From Micromonospora terminaliae (GTDB lineage Bacteria > Actinomycetota > Actinomycetes > Mycobacteriales > Micromonosporaceae), in assembly GCF_009671205.1 (NCBI RefSeq), contig NZ_CP045309.1:1922001-1986000 (forward strand): 64,000 nucleotides of DNA, given 5' to 3'. Each line of letters starts with the position of its first letter. The first letter of the stretch is position 1. The notes under the pieces were generated by a model that saw only the letters and a program-made list of their open reading frames with translations, searched no databases and had not been told where the DNA came from. A program made the position numbers and the translations under genes. Of this stretch, positions 45,590 to 54,184 are shown piece after piece.

Positions 45590-47740
45590 TTGCCTCAGCT
45601 TGCCTTGGCCAAGAGCTTCTGGGAGAGCTACGACGTCCTGGAGAAGCCGATCAGAGCCGGCGTGCGCAAGGCGATGGAGAAGTTCCAGCAGCTCACCGTC
45701 GCCGGGCTGTATGCCGACAAGGGCCTGCACCTGGAGTCGGTGAACAACGCCAGAGACCCGCGCATGCGGACCATCCGCATCACTGATTTCTGGCGTGGAG
45801 TGGTGCTGGCACCCGACGATGGCAGCGACACGTTCCTCCTGCTCAACGTCGTGCCGCACGACGGCGCGTACACCTGGGCGGCGAAGCGGCTCTACACGGT
45901 CAACACCGCGACCCGCGCCCTCGAGGTCCGCGACGTCGTCGCCATCGAAGAGATCACCAACACGATGGAGAAGGCGGCGGCGCAGGCCCCGGCGTTCCTG
46001 TTCGCACGGCACTCGGACACGGTGCTCCGCGACCTCGGCATCGATGATCAAGTGCTGCGGGCGGTCCGGACGATCACCGACAAACCGCAGCTCGAAGCGT
46101 TCGGAGCGTTGCTGCCCGAGGACCAGTTCGAGGTCCTGCAGTACCTCGCCGAGGGCTTCTCGCCCGATGAGGTCTACCGCGACGTCGTGGCCGAGCGCAG
46201 GCCGGTCGACGCGACACCGGAGCCGAGCGAGAACCTGGCGGCGGCCATTGCCAACACTAGGACGCGCATCATGCTGGTGACTCGACCCGATGAGCTGGCC
46301 GAGATTTTCGAGAAGCCGTTCGCCGCTTGGCGCGTCTTCCTGCACCCGTCACAGCGGCGCATTGCATACCGGGTGTCGTATCGAGGGCCGGCGCAGGTGA
46401 CGGGCGGACCAGGGACGGGGAAGACGGTGGTGGCCTTGCACCGGGTCAAGCACCTGTTGTCCCGCGCGCCTGACAGCCGGGTGCTGCTCACCACGTATAC
46501 CAATGCCTTGGCGGCGGCCCTGCGCGAGAACCTGGCACTGCTCCTCGGCGACGAGAGTCAGCTGGCGCGGGTCGAGGTGACCACGGTGAACGCCTTCGCC
46601 AATCGGGTGGTACGGACCCTCGCCGGTCGGGCGCCCACCCCCTTGGGGGACGCGGACGAGCGGCAGATCTGGCGGCGGGTGTGCCGACGGCTGACCCTGC
46701 CCTGGAGTGAGCAGTTCCTCGCCCAGGAATACCGGCATGTCATCCTCGCCCACGACGTGCACAGCCGTGACGAATACCGCGAGGTCAGCCGGAGGGGCAG
46801 AGGCTCGGCGCTGGGCCCGCGGCAGCGTGATCGCGTGTGGGATGCGGTGGAGATGTTCTCGGCCGAGCTCAAGGCGGCCGGCACACGTACCCACCTGCAG
46901 GTCTGTGCGCGGGCCGCGCAGCTGCTGCGGGAGGCTGACCTCGGTGTGCACGGCTTCGACCACGTAGTGGTCGACGAGGCACAGGATCTGCATCCCGCGC
47001 AGTGGCGCGTGCTCCGCGCCGCCGTGGCACCCGGTTCGGACGATCTTTTCATCACCGGCGACCCGCACCAGCGGATCTACGACTCCCGGGTGTCGCTCAA
47101 CGCCCTCGGCATCACCATCAGTGGACGAAGCAGCCGGCTGCGGATCAACTACCGCAGCACCGAGGAGATCCTTTCCTGGTCCGCCGGCGTCCTCGTCGGG
47201 TCGCGGGTCGAGGACCTCGCCGGCGAGGGCGAGGACAGCCTCATCGGTTACCGATCGCTGCTGCACGGCAAGCGGCCGCATGCCCAGGGGTACGCCACAT
47301 CCCAGGCCGAGGTCGCGGCGCTTATGAAGCGGGTCGGCGGGTGGCTGGAACAGGGCATCCATGCAAGCGAGATCGCTGTGTGCGCGCGGTTCAACACGAT
47401 GCTCAGCACCGTGTATGACGAGCTGATCGGGGCCGGGATCCCGGCGGTCCGGGTGCGGGACCAGCCTGGTGCAGACGTCGACGGGGTACGGCTGGCCACC
47501 ATGCACGCGATGAAGGGCCTGGAGTTCCGCTGTGTCGCCGTGATCGGTGCCACCGAGCGGGCTGTGCCGTTCGCGAAGGAGGTCACACCGCCGGAGGTGG
47601 ATCCGTTGCAACACGACAGCGACATGCTGAGGGAGCGCTGTCTGCTCTTCGTTGCGAGCACCAGAGCTCGGGAGGCGCTCTACGTCTCATGGAGTGGGCC
47701 GCCCAGCCCTTTCCTCGCATATGCGGCTGACTCCCGCTGA
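45590..47740 (+). CDS. UvrD/REP-type superfamily 1 DNA helicase
   Basis: 716 residues from TTG 45590, which has GGGGGA 5 bases upstream. Residues 1-260 are family-specific and contain a RelE-like stretch, KSFWESYDVL..VRKAMEKFQQ. The helicase motifs follow: GGPGTGKTVVAL near 272, VVDEAQDLHPAQW near 462, ITGDPHQRIYD, LRINYRSTEEI, LATMHAMKGLEF near 634, and FVASTRAREALYV. UvrD-type helicases move 3'-5' on single strands in repair and in many defence systems. It is the last gene of the plus-strand run, and no ribosome binding site or start follows it before the convergent EVE-like gene. Confidence 0.88.
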   Translation: MPQLALAKSFWESYDVLEKPIRAGVRKAMEKFQQLTVAGLYADKGLHLESVNNARDPRMRTIRITDFWRGVVLAPDDGSDTFLLLNVVPHDGAYTWAAKRLYTVNTATRALEVRDVVAIEEITNTMEKAAAQAPAFLFARHSDTVLRDLGIDDQVLRAVRTITDKPQLEAFGALLPEDQFEVLQYLAEGFSPDEVYRDVVAERRPVDATPEPSENLAAAIANTRTRIMLVTRPDELAEIFEKPFAAWRVFLHPSQRRIAYRVSYRGPAQVTGGPGTGKTVVALHRVKHLLSRAPDSRVLLTTYTNALAAALRENLALLLGDESQLARVEVTTVNAFANRVVRTLAGRAPTPLGDADERQIWRRVCRRLTLPWSEQFLAQEYRHVILAHDVHSRDEYREVSRRGRGSALGPRQRDRVWDAVEMFSAELKAAGTRTHLQVCARAAQLLREADLGVHGFDHVVVDEAQDLHPAQWRVLRAAVAPGSDDLFITGDPHQRIYDSRVSLNALGITISGRSSRLRINYRSTEEILSWSAGVLVGSRVEDLAGEGEDSLIGYRSLLHGKRPHAQGYATSQAEVAALMKRVGGWLEQGIHASEIAVCARFNTMLSTVYDELIGAGIPAVRVRDQPGADVDGVRLATMHAMKGLEFRCVAVIGATERAVPFAKEVTPPEVDPLQHDSDMLRERCLLFVASTRAREALYVSWSGPPSPFLAYAADSR

Positions 47741-47760
47741 CCGTCGGGCAACGGTCTTGG

Positions 47761-48279
47761 CTATCGGCCGCCCGAGGTCGCCAAGGCGCCGGCAGTCGAA
47801 GTGTAAGTGGGGAGCGCTTCGCGGCGGGAAACGAGGCGGGGCGTTACCTGGGAAAGGAGCGCCTCCGAGTCGCCGTCCGAGAGTCGTAGGAGTGCTCGAC
47901 GGAGGTAGACGCTCCACGCCTGCGGCTTCGGAAATGCATCTAACTGGGCGACCATTGGCTGCAACTCCACCCCATCTGGAAACGGCACGAGGCCGTCGAT
48001 GCCGAGGTCGCAACCCGAGACGAACCTCCGACCCGCGATCTCTATCGGCTCGTCGAAACGGCGAACGCTGGACCTGGCACATGCGAGACCAATGATCCGG
48101 CCGCGGTCCCGCCTCGGGTTGCGCCAAGCACCCCTTGTTGCATAGAGGAACAGCCGGTCGCCTTGCCTCAGGGCTGCGACCTCTGCCCGTGGTGTGGATG
48201 GAAAGGCCATCCGCTCTTCGCGGAGCACCCACCCGATCGCGTCGCGATCGCCGAGGACAACCAGGTATGACTGGCTCAT
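47761..48279 (-). CDS. EVE/PUA-like domain protein
   Basis: 172 residues from ATG 48279, overlapping the DUF397 stop (ATGA). The N-terminal part has the layout of EVE/PUA-like folds: a first strand YLVVLGDRDAIGWVLREERM, then LRQGDRLFLYATRGAW and RGRIIGLACARSS. The C-terminal part includes KPQAWSVYLRRALLRLSDGD. EVE domains recognise modified bases in DNA and occur fused to restriction enzymes, so next to a modification system this is notable. The family call is moderate. The gene is convergent with, and 20 bases from, the UvrD-like gene. Confidence 0.55.
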   Translation of the reverse strand: MSQSYLVVLGDRDAIGWVLREERMAFPSTPRAEVAALRQGDRLFLYATRGAWRNPRRDRGRIIGLACARSSVRRFDEPIEIAGRRFVSGCDLGIDGLVPFPDGVELQPMVAQLDAFPKPQAWSVYLRRALLRLSDGDSEALLSQVTPRLVSRREALPTYTSTAGALATSGGR

Positions 48280-48479
48280 TCGCCGAGTATCTCGCGCTTG
48301 GCCGCCTGGACGAAGTCGATCCACGCTGGTGCGGTGAACGTGAGCAGGGGACCGGTCGGGTCTTTGGAGTCGCGTACCGCGACGATGCCGGGGAGGTTGG
48401 TGGCGACCTCGACACACGCCCCGCCGTTGTCGCCGCTGCGGCTGCTCTTGCGCCAGGCGGCGCCGGTCAGGTCAGTCAT
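48276..48479 (-). CDS. DUF397 protein
   Basis: A 67-residue protein from ATG 48479 (MTDLTGAAWRKSSRSGDNGG) with the DUF397 core: WRKSSRS, CVEVAT, VAVRDSKDP and FTAPAWIDFVQAAK. DUF397 proteins are nearly always paired with an XRE/DUF5753 regulator in actinomycetes and are thought to act as its partner in development or antibiotic control. Its start overlaps the XRE gene stop by 8 bases, and its stop overlaps the next start, so all three are coupled. Confidence 0.9.
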   Translation of the reverse strand: MTDLTGAAWRKSSRSGDNGGACVEVATNLPGIVAVRDSKDPTGPLLTFTAPAWIDFVQAAKREILGE

Positions 48480-49359
48480 GTCGCATCTCCCCAATGATCC
48501 TCTTGATCATGTCTTTCGATTCTGCCTCACCGAGCGCGAGCGCATCCAGCCCGGTCCAGACGCGCTCGTAGGCGGCAAGCTCGTCGGGCTTGTCGAGGTA
48601 GAGCGCGCCGGTCAAGGACTCGCTGTAGACGACCGACGGCTCCGGCGCGGCTCGGCCGCCTTTGGTGGGCGGAAAGTCGAGAATCATGAAGGTACCGGCA
48701 ACAGCGCCGGGCTGGGGCCCGGCCGCGAGCGGAAGCACTCGGACGGACACGTTCGGCAGCTCGGACAGCCCGAGGAGATGGTCGAGCTGGGCGGTCGTCG
48801 CCCCCGGGCCGCCGACTGTGCGGCGAAGTACCGCCTCTGAAAGCACGGACTCCAGCCGTGGGGCCGCTGGCAACCGTCGGGTGAGCAGTGCCTGTCGCTG
48901 CAGCCGCACCTGGACCGCGCGCTCTCGTTCCTCGTGGCTCAACGTCCGGCCGAGGCGATAGAGCGCGTGGGCATACTCCTTGGTCTGAAGGATGCCCGGG
49001 ATGAGCGACTCGTCATAGCCCCGCAGGCGGGACGCGGCGGATTCCAGGCCGACGTACAGCTCGAACCAGCTCGGTACCGCGTCCCCGTACGCGTGCCACC
49101 AGCCCTTCGACTTCGTCTCAGCGGCCAGCCCCTTCATGGCCTCGGTCATGTCGGCCGCAACCCCGTACAGCTCGCACATCGCCTTGACGTCGAGCACCCG
49201 GACGGCGCCCAGGCCGCACTCGATGCGCCAGATCTTCTGCCGGCTGTATTCCAGGGCCTCAGCGGCGGCGTCGAGGGTCACGCCGGCTTCGGTGCGGTAC
49301 TGGCGCAGCAGCCGGCCGAGCTGCCGGCGCGGCACGGTCGATCCGATGTCTTCCGCCAT
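48472..49359 (-). CDS. XRE-family regulator with DUF5753
   Basis: 295 residues from ATG 49359 (MAEDIGSTVPRRQLGRLLRQY). The XRE HTH (about 10-65) includes YRTEAGVTLDAAAEALEYSR and KIWRIECGLGAV. The DUF5753 domain follows, with its signature ESLIPGILQTKEYAHAL read here as YDESLIPGILQTKEY, and LPNVSVRVLPLAAG. The frame is open to 49596, but the extra part lacks similarity. It regulates, and often represses, a DUF397 partner. A CTGCAACC palindrome at 49405-49426 in its upstream region is a candidate operator. Confidence 0.9.
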   Translation of the reverse strand: MAEDIGSTVPRRQLGRLLRQYRTEAGVTLDAAAEALEYSRQKIWRIECGLGAVRVLDVKAMCELYGVAADMTEAMKGLAAETKSKGWWHAYGDAVPSWFELYVGLESAASRLRGYDESLIPGILQTKEYAHALYRLGRTLSHEERERAVQVRLQRQALLTRRLPAAPRLESVLSEAVLRRTVGGPGATTAQLDHLLGLSELPNVSVRVLPLAAGPQPGAVAGTFMILDFPPTKGGRAAPEPSVVYSESLTGALYLDKPDELAAYERVWTGLDALALGEAESKDMIKRIIGEMRHD

Positions 49360-49404
49360 CCGAGCACTCCCTGATTCCGCTCTGCAACAAGGCGTGGCGC
49401 TGCT

Positions 49405-49426
49405 CTGCAACCAGTACAGGTTGCAG
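49405..49426. promoter_or_regulatory. Palindrome upstream of the XRE regulator
   Basis: CTGCAACC (49405-49412) and GGTTGCAG (49419-49426) form a perfect inverted repeat with a 6-base spacer. Further TGCAAC/GTTGCA half-sites lie at about 49383 and 49469. It lies 46 bases upstream of the regulator's ATG, where an autoregulatory operator is expected. Confidence 0.6.
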
Positions 49427-49626
49427 TAAAGAAAGTCAATACATCTGTCGAGAAATCCGTAGTGGAACGTTGCATTGGAGCCGCTAGGTGTCACAAGCTG
49501 ACTACCAAGAGCCGTGCTGCCGTACCGCTGATGGAAGCTGCGGTGGCAGGGCCGGGTGGGTCCACTCGTGCGGGGAGGGCGGATGGGCCCACCCATCCAG
49601 TCGCGACGACGAGAGAGGTCGACCAG

Positions 49627-49920
49627 ATGAGCCTCCGCAAGCAGAAAACGGGGACCGGTAGCACCTACCGCTCCGGTGCGTACACCAGTCTGCTGCCGTG
49701 GCAGGTGCGTGAGCGCCGCTTCAAGCCGGTCGGGTTCCGACGCCGGGGCTTGGATCCCGACGACGTCTACGCCTTCCTCGACCGGGTCGCCGGGGACATG
49801 GCCAACGTCTACGCCGCGCTGGCCGCCAGTCGCCGGGACACCGCCGCCCTCAAGGACGCGCTGCGCCGCTGGCAGTCCGACCAGGGCCGCATCGGCGACG
49901 CCCGGGGAGACCAGCGGTGA
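49627..49920 (+). CDS. DivIVA-like domain protein
   Basis: 97 residues from ATG 49627. After a basic N-terminus (RKQKTGTGSTYRSG) comes the DivIVA-like segment FRRRGLDPDDVYAFLDRVAG followed by MANVYAAL and a short helix. It matches the brief DivIVA-domain proteins found in Micromonosporaceae-type genomes; full DivIVA/Wag31 is much longer. Membrane curvature binding is possible but not shown. It is coupled to the next gene by a 4-base overlap and is divergent from the XRE operon. Confidence 0.7.
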   Translation: MSLRKQKTGTGSTYRSGAYTSLLPWQVRERRFKPVGFRRRGLDPDDVYAFLDRVAGDMANVYAALAASRRDTAALKDALRRWQSDQGRIGDARGDQR

Positions 49921-50168
49921 CCCAGCGGTACGTCATCCACCTGCCGATCGTCGCCAACGACTTGCCCGCCGCCCAGCGCCTGGCCCGGGTGGTCGGCCGC
50001 TGGCTGCTGGTCCTGCCGCAGACCGAGCCAGGGGGGACAACGGTCTCCACCGAGGACGACCAGAATCTACGCCACTGGGTCTTCTGCGATGCGCTGATGC
50101 CGGGCGGGCGGCGCTGCCTGCTCCGCGCCGACCACGGCGGCCCCTGCAGCCGTCGGCTGCGACGGTGA
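49917..50168 (+). CDS. Small hypothetical protein, coupled to the DivIVA-like gene
   Basis: 83 residues from GTG 49917, overlapping the upstream stop (GTGA). The start reads MTQRYVIHLPIVANDLPAAQ. A C-terminal pair of Cys and His residues (FCDALMPGGRRCLLRADHGGPC) may bind a metal. No family recognised. Overlap and shared strand imply a two-gene unit. The 262 bases after it carry no supported gene and lead to the GrpE-like gene. Confidence 0.6.
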   Translation: MTQRYVIHLPIVANDLPAAQRLARVVGRWLLVLPQTEPGGTTVSTEDDQNLRHWVFCDALMPGGRRCLLRADHGGPCSRRLRR

Positions 50169-50430
50169 CCAGGTCGCAACCGCTGGCAGCACGACGGTTG
50201 CCACGCGATGGTGGGCCGTTCCCCTACCGCAACCCGCTGTGGGTGAGTCGGTGAGGGCTGGCCAGTCGGTGGCCAGGTCGCCACGGTGGTAAGGGATAAC
50301 GAAGGATCGTCAGTTCCCGACCACCGACCGGTGGCCGCTGCGCACATGCCGCGGTCAGATTCTCGTCCAGTGCAGGTTTACCTGCCGAGCCGATCGAGGC
50401 CGCCTCGCCACCCCGTCTACAGTCTCAGCC

Positions 50431-52521
50431 GTGGAACGAGCTGAGGTCGTCGTCCGGCAGCCGAACCGGAATAGCGAGTCTGCCCGGGTCGGTGCAGTGC
50501 TGTCCGCCGAGGGGACCAGGTGCCTCGTGCGCTGGGAGGACAACGGCGAGGAGGAGCTGATCGTCGCGGCCGGATCCATCAAGCGCGCTCAGCGTGACTC
50601 GCTACGCCATCAGGCACTCATCGATCCGGCTCCAATCGTGGGCTGGTTCGCCGACGACCCAATGGCCACCATCGTGCGGCTGCTGCGTGAACACCGCTCA
50701 AAGATGACCGGTCTCCGCATCAGGCAGGAGCTCGAGCAACTCGGTCTCGACCCCGCCGCGGTCAGGAAGGCGTGGGCCAGCGCAAGCAAGACACTCGGGA
50801 ACAACCCGCAGGTCGAGGTGACGGGAAAGAAGGGAGCGCCTCTCTTCCGATGGATCGGTGCTCGAGACTCCTCAGCCGAGGCCGCCGCGCCGTCGGCGCC
50901 CGGGGCGGAGACACTGCCGGAGTCCAGCCCTGGCCCGAATCGTCGCCACACAACAGCATCTGCCGCAGCGCAGACCACGGAGACAGTCCGTGCGGACGGC
51001 GGGGTGCAGCCGGAACCTACTGCTCCAGCACCAGAACAACGCGTCAGCCAGGAATCGGCGCCAGCGGCCACCGAACGAGCACCACATGTGGCCGCCGGAA
51101 CGAAGGCGGAGCCGGGCGCTTCATCCACGCAGCCAACCCTCGCCGAGCGGATCGCCGCGGTCGTCGGCGAGGAACACCCTGCCGAACTGCGGGACTACCT
51201 GTCGCGGCCGTTGGCAATCGGCGCGCGCTTCGGTCAGGTCGACGGCCAGCGGATCGATGACTTCCTCGGTTCCCTCGCCGAGCACGACCGTGAGGTGGCG
51301 TTGAGTCTGTTACTCGCGCTGCCGCGCCAGTCCGCAGCAGTCGGCGGCGGTCGCCAGCGGAAGTTGGTGGACGGAGGGGTCGTCGAACCGGTCCTCGCCG
51401 CTGCCGCTGCGGAACTCCGTGGGTACGCGGCCGCGGAACCTGCGGTTCTAACAGCCGCGGCGTGGCTGCTCCGTCGCGCGTCGGGGGTTGAGGACCTGCC
51501 GGGGTCAGCCGCCGCATCCCTGATCTCCCTCATGGTCAAGGTCGCCTCGGCCCGGCGCGAGCAGGATGTCACCGTTCTCGACGCGGCCGTTGGCACGCTC
51601 AGTCGCCTCCTGCCCGCCCTGTCGCGCGACGAGCGTACGGGTCTGGACCTCACCGGACTCGCGCAGGCAGTGGCACACCTGCCGCTGAGCCGTGACGGCG
51701 GCCGTGCCGCCCTGCTCGCCGCGATCGGGAAGTTCCGGAGCAAGGCCCTGCTGGCGCCGGACTGGTGGGAGAGCGTGACCCTTGACGCTCTGGCCGAATG
51801 CGCGACAGGCCCCTTGGGTGGCGTCACCTCCCGTCCCGAGATCGTCGAGCAGTACGTCCGCCCGCTCGTGGCCCGAGAGCTGTCCCGGGTCACGTCCCGG
51901 ACTAGGCTCGGGTTCCTGCTCGGCTTGCCGGGCGAGTTCGTGTCGAACCTGCCGGCGGACGCGCTGGCCGCCGCCTTCCGGCGGGTGGCCGGTGACGACG
52001 AGGTCGTGGCCGCGTTGGTCGGCGCCCTGGCTCAGGAACGGCGGATCGACGCCTTGCGTCAGGACGTGGAGCGGGCACGCACGGAGGCGGCGGCCGCCGG
52101 CGAGCGTGTCGAGGAGGCGGAACGGCGGGCCGCCGTCCTCGCCGACCGGTGTGACCGGCTGGAGGAGAGCCTGCGGGCGGAGCACCGCCAGGCCTCGTCA
52201 CTGCGCTCGGCTCAGGACCGACAGATCCAGATCGACGTCATCCGGTCACTGGCCGACCTGGCCGCCGAGGTGGAGGAGCTCGCCGCCGAACAGACCACCC
52301 CGGACGTGCTGGTCGAACGGGTGCGGGCGCTGGCGTACGCGCAAGCCCTCGAACCCGTCGGCCAGGCCGGCCAGAAACTGCCCTTTGATCCGACTGCCCA
52401 TGAGCCCATCGTCGGTGCCCCGAGCAACCATGACGCGGTTACCGTCATCCGACCTGGATATCGCTGGCGCCCGTCCGGTGAGGACATCCTCATCGAGAAG
52501 GCGTTGGTGACGACGACCTAG
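50431..52521 (+). CDS. Large coiled-coil protein with GrpE-like C-terminus, partner of Hsp70
   Basis: 696 residues from GTG 50431. The first 60 residues form a small beta domain (GTRCLVRWEDNGEEELIVAAG), followed by a helical segment (LRIRQELEQLGLDPAAVRK) and a long Ala/Pro/Glu linker (145-230). A helical middle follows. A coiled coil spans about 535-640 (RTEAAAAGERVEEAERRAAV). The end is GrpE-like: a long helix, then VTVIRPGYRWRPSGEDILIE and KALV, like the GrpE beta domain that opens the Hsp70 nucleotide site. An Hsp70 gene follows after 10 bases, which supports an exchange-factor role. The rest of the protein is unassigned. Confidence 0.65.
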   Translation: MERAEVVVRQPNRNSESARVGAVLSAEGTRCLVRWEDNGEEELIVAAGSIKRAQRDSLRHQALIDPAPIVGWFADDPMATIVRLLREHRSKMTGLRIRQELEQLGLDPAAVRKAWASASKTLGNNPQVEVTGKKGAPLFRWIGARDSSAEAAAPSAPGAETLPESSPGPNRRHTTASAAAQTTETVRADGGVQPEPTAPAPEQRVSQESAPAATERAPHVAAGTKAEPGASSTQPTLAERIAAVVGEEHPAELRDYLSRPLAIGARFGQVDGQRIDDFLGSLAEHDREVALSLLLALPRQSAAVGGGRQRKLVDGGVVEPVLAAAAAELRGYAAAEPAVLTAAAWLLRRASGVEDLPGSAAASLISLMVKVASARREQDVTVLDAAVGTLSRLLPALSRDERTGLDLTGLAQAVAHLPLSRDGGRAALLAAIGKFRSKALLAPDWWESVTLDALAECATGPLGGVTSRPEIVEQYVRPLVARELSRVTSRTRLGFLLGLPGEFVSNLPADALAAAFRRVAGDDEVVAALVGALAQERRIDALRQDVERARTEAAAAGERVEEAERRAAVLADRCDRLEESLRAEHRQASSLRSAQDRQIQIDVIRSLADLAAEVEELAAEQTTPDVLVERVRALAYAQALEPVGQAGQKLPFDPTAHEPIVGAPSNHDAVTVIRPGYRWRPSGEDILIEKALVTTT

Positions 52522-52531
52522 GGGAGCGCAC

Positions 52532-54184
52532 ATGGGGGGAACCCACGGCCACGCCGTCGGGGTCGACTTCGGCACGTCCACGTCACTGGTGGCCACACGG
52601 GCGGGCCGGCGGCCGGTGGAAATTGCGCCGCTGGGCCGTACCACGCGATCGTTTCCGTCGGTGGCGGGCTACCGGGGCGAGACGCTGCTGATCGGCGAGG
52701 ACGCTGACGCGCTGCCCAGCGACCAGGTGATTCGGTCGGTCAAGCGTGCCATCACCGAAAACGCGGAAACCGTCGCGCTGCCCGGTCCAGACGGGCCACG
52801 GGCCGTACCGGCGGACGAGGTGATCATCGCGGTGATGGCCGAGATCGGCGAGCGGGCCGCGCGCGCCGGTGAACCGTTGACTTCCGACCGGGAGTTCCGG
52901 CTGGGCTGCCCGGCGATGTGGGACGGACCGCAGCGGCAACGCCTGCTCGGCCTGGCCGCCAAGGCGGGCCTGCCGGTCGAGGATTCGGCCCTCGTCGACG
53001 AGCCCATCGCCGCCGGCATCGCCTGGGTCACCCACCGGTTCCTGGCCTACGGGGAGCGTCCCGAGGGGCGGCTGCTCGTCTTCGACATGGGTGGCGGCAC
53101 CCTGGACATCGCCGTCCTCGACATCGTCGGCGGCGCCCACCCGGAGGTGTCGGTGCTCACCGCGCTGGGCACCGCGTACGCCGGTGACATGCTCGACCAC
53201 GCGATCGCTCGGGACCTCTTCGAGGACCTTGGCGGGCGCGACTTTGACTTCGAGGCCGTCTCACACCCGGAGTTGCTGCGGGCGCTCGTGCTCCGCGCGG
53301 CCCGTGACGCCAAGGTGAACCTGTCCCGGCTTCCGGAGCACCGGGTTGTGCTGCCGTCGCGAGGGATCGGGCGAGTACCCGTTCTCACCTATACCCGGGA
53401 GCAGTTGGAGGATGCGTTCCGGCCGCAGATGGACGCCGCAGAGCAGCTGGTCTGGGCGGCGTTGCGCGCCGCCCGACTGACCGAGCGTGGCAATCGGTCG
53501 CCGTCCGAGCTGCGCGCGCTAGGCCCGGCGCAGCTGAGCCGCGACATCGACTACGTGCTGCTCGCCGGCGGGATGAGCCGTATCCCGTATGTGGAGCGAC
53601 GCATCGGCGCCCTTTTCCCGAACGCGCAGGTGTTCGACAACGCCGGCGTGGAGCCCGACGAGGCGATCGTGGCCGGTCTCGCCGACACCGCGGGCTACGA
53701 GCGGCTCAACCTGCACCGTCCCGGCTTCGACTTCGTCGTTGAGTGGGAGGAGAATGGGCAGCTCCGACAGGAAACCCTCTATGCCGCGTACACCCCGTTC
53801 TACGAGCCCTGGCAGGTGTTGAGCGGGCAGTCCGACCTCGGCTACGCACGCCACGGCCGCGACTTCCCAGGCCCACAGCAGGGCACCGGCCGACTGCGGG
53901 TACGCGCAACGACCGGTGAACCGCTCGGGCTGACGTTCGACGGCCAGACCATGGACGGCGTGAGCCTGACATTCGGCCGTGACATGGGGTTCAAGCTCTA
54001 CTGCGACGGCCGCATCCTGATCCGCCATGGCTCGGGCAAGCGGGTACACATGCGGGTTGACCGCTGGCCGGTCATTCGTGGCCGGGACCACGCGCAGCTG
54101 GTGCTGCGCAGCGCCGAGGAGGCGATCCCGACGCCGCCTACCCCCTGGTACATGGAGAAGGAGTGGGCTCCGCCGATTCGATGA
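52532..54184 (+). CDS. Hsp70-family protein
   Basis: 550 residues from ATG 52532. The actin-like ATPase motifs are complete: phosphate 1 VGVDFGTSTSLVAT, connect 1 EPIAAGIAW, phosphate 2 LVFDMGGGTLDIAVLD, and adenosine LLAGGMSRIPYVERR near 350. After about residue 400 the C-terminal part is short, and typical DnaK substrate-domain sequence and the EEVD tail are missing. It is a specialised Hsp70 relative, not DnaK. It is coupled to the GrpE-like gene. The last 47 bases overlap the end of the convergent SNF2 gene. Confidence 0.9.
   Translation: MGGTHGHAVGVDFGTSTSLVATRAGRRPVEIAPLGRTTRSFPSVAGYRGETLLIGEDADALPSDQVIRSVKRAITENAETVALPGPDGPRAVPADEVIIAVMAEIGERAARAGEPLTSDREFRLGCPAMWDGPQRQRLLGLAAKAGLPVEDSALVDEPIAAGIAWVTHRFLAYGERPEGRLLVFDMGGGTLDIAVLDIVGGAHPEVSVLTALGTAYAGDMLDHAIARDLFEDLGGRDFDFEAVSHPELLRALVLRAARDAKVNLSRLPEHRVVLPSRGIGRVPVLTYTREQLEDAFRPQMDAAEQLVWAALRAARLTERGNRSPSELRALGPAQLSRDIDYVLLAGGMSRIPYVERRIGALFPNAQVFDNAGVEPDEAIVAGLADTAGYERLNLHRPGFDFVVEWEENGQLRQETLYAAYTPFYEPWQVLSGQSDLGYARHGRDFPGPQQGTGRLRVRATTGEPLGLTFDGQTMDGVSLTFGRDMGFKLYCDGRILIRHGSGKRVHMRVDRWPVIRGRDHAQLVLRSAEEAIPTPPTPWYMEKEWAPPIR

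Noticed and set aside
45590..46370. RelE-type toxin domain at the start of the UvrD-like protein
   Set aside because: A short resemblance (VRKAMEKFQQ and the strand that follows) is too weak. It is noted only as a family-specific N-terminus.
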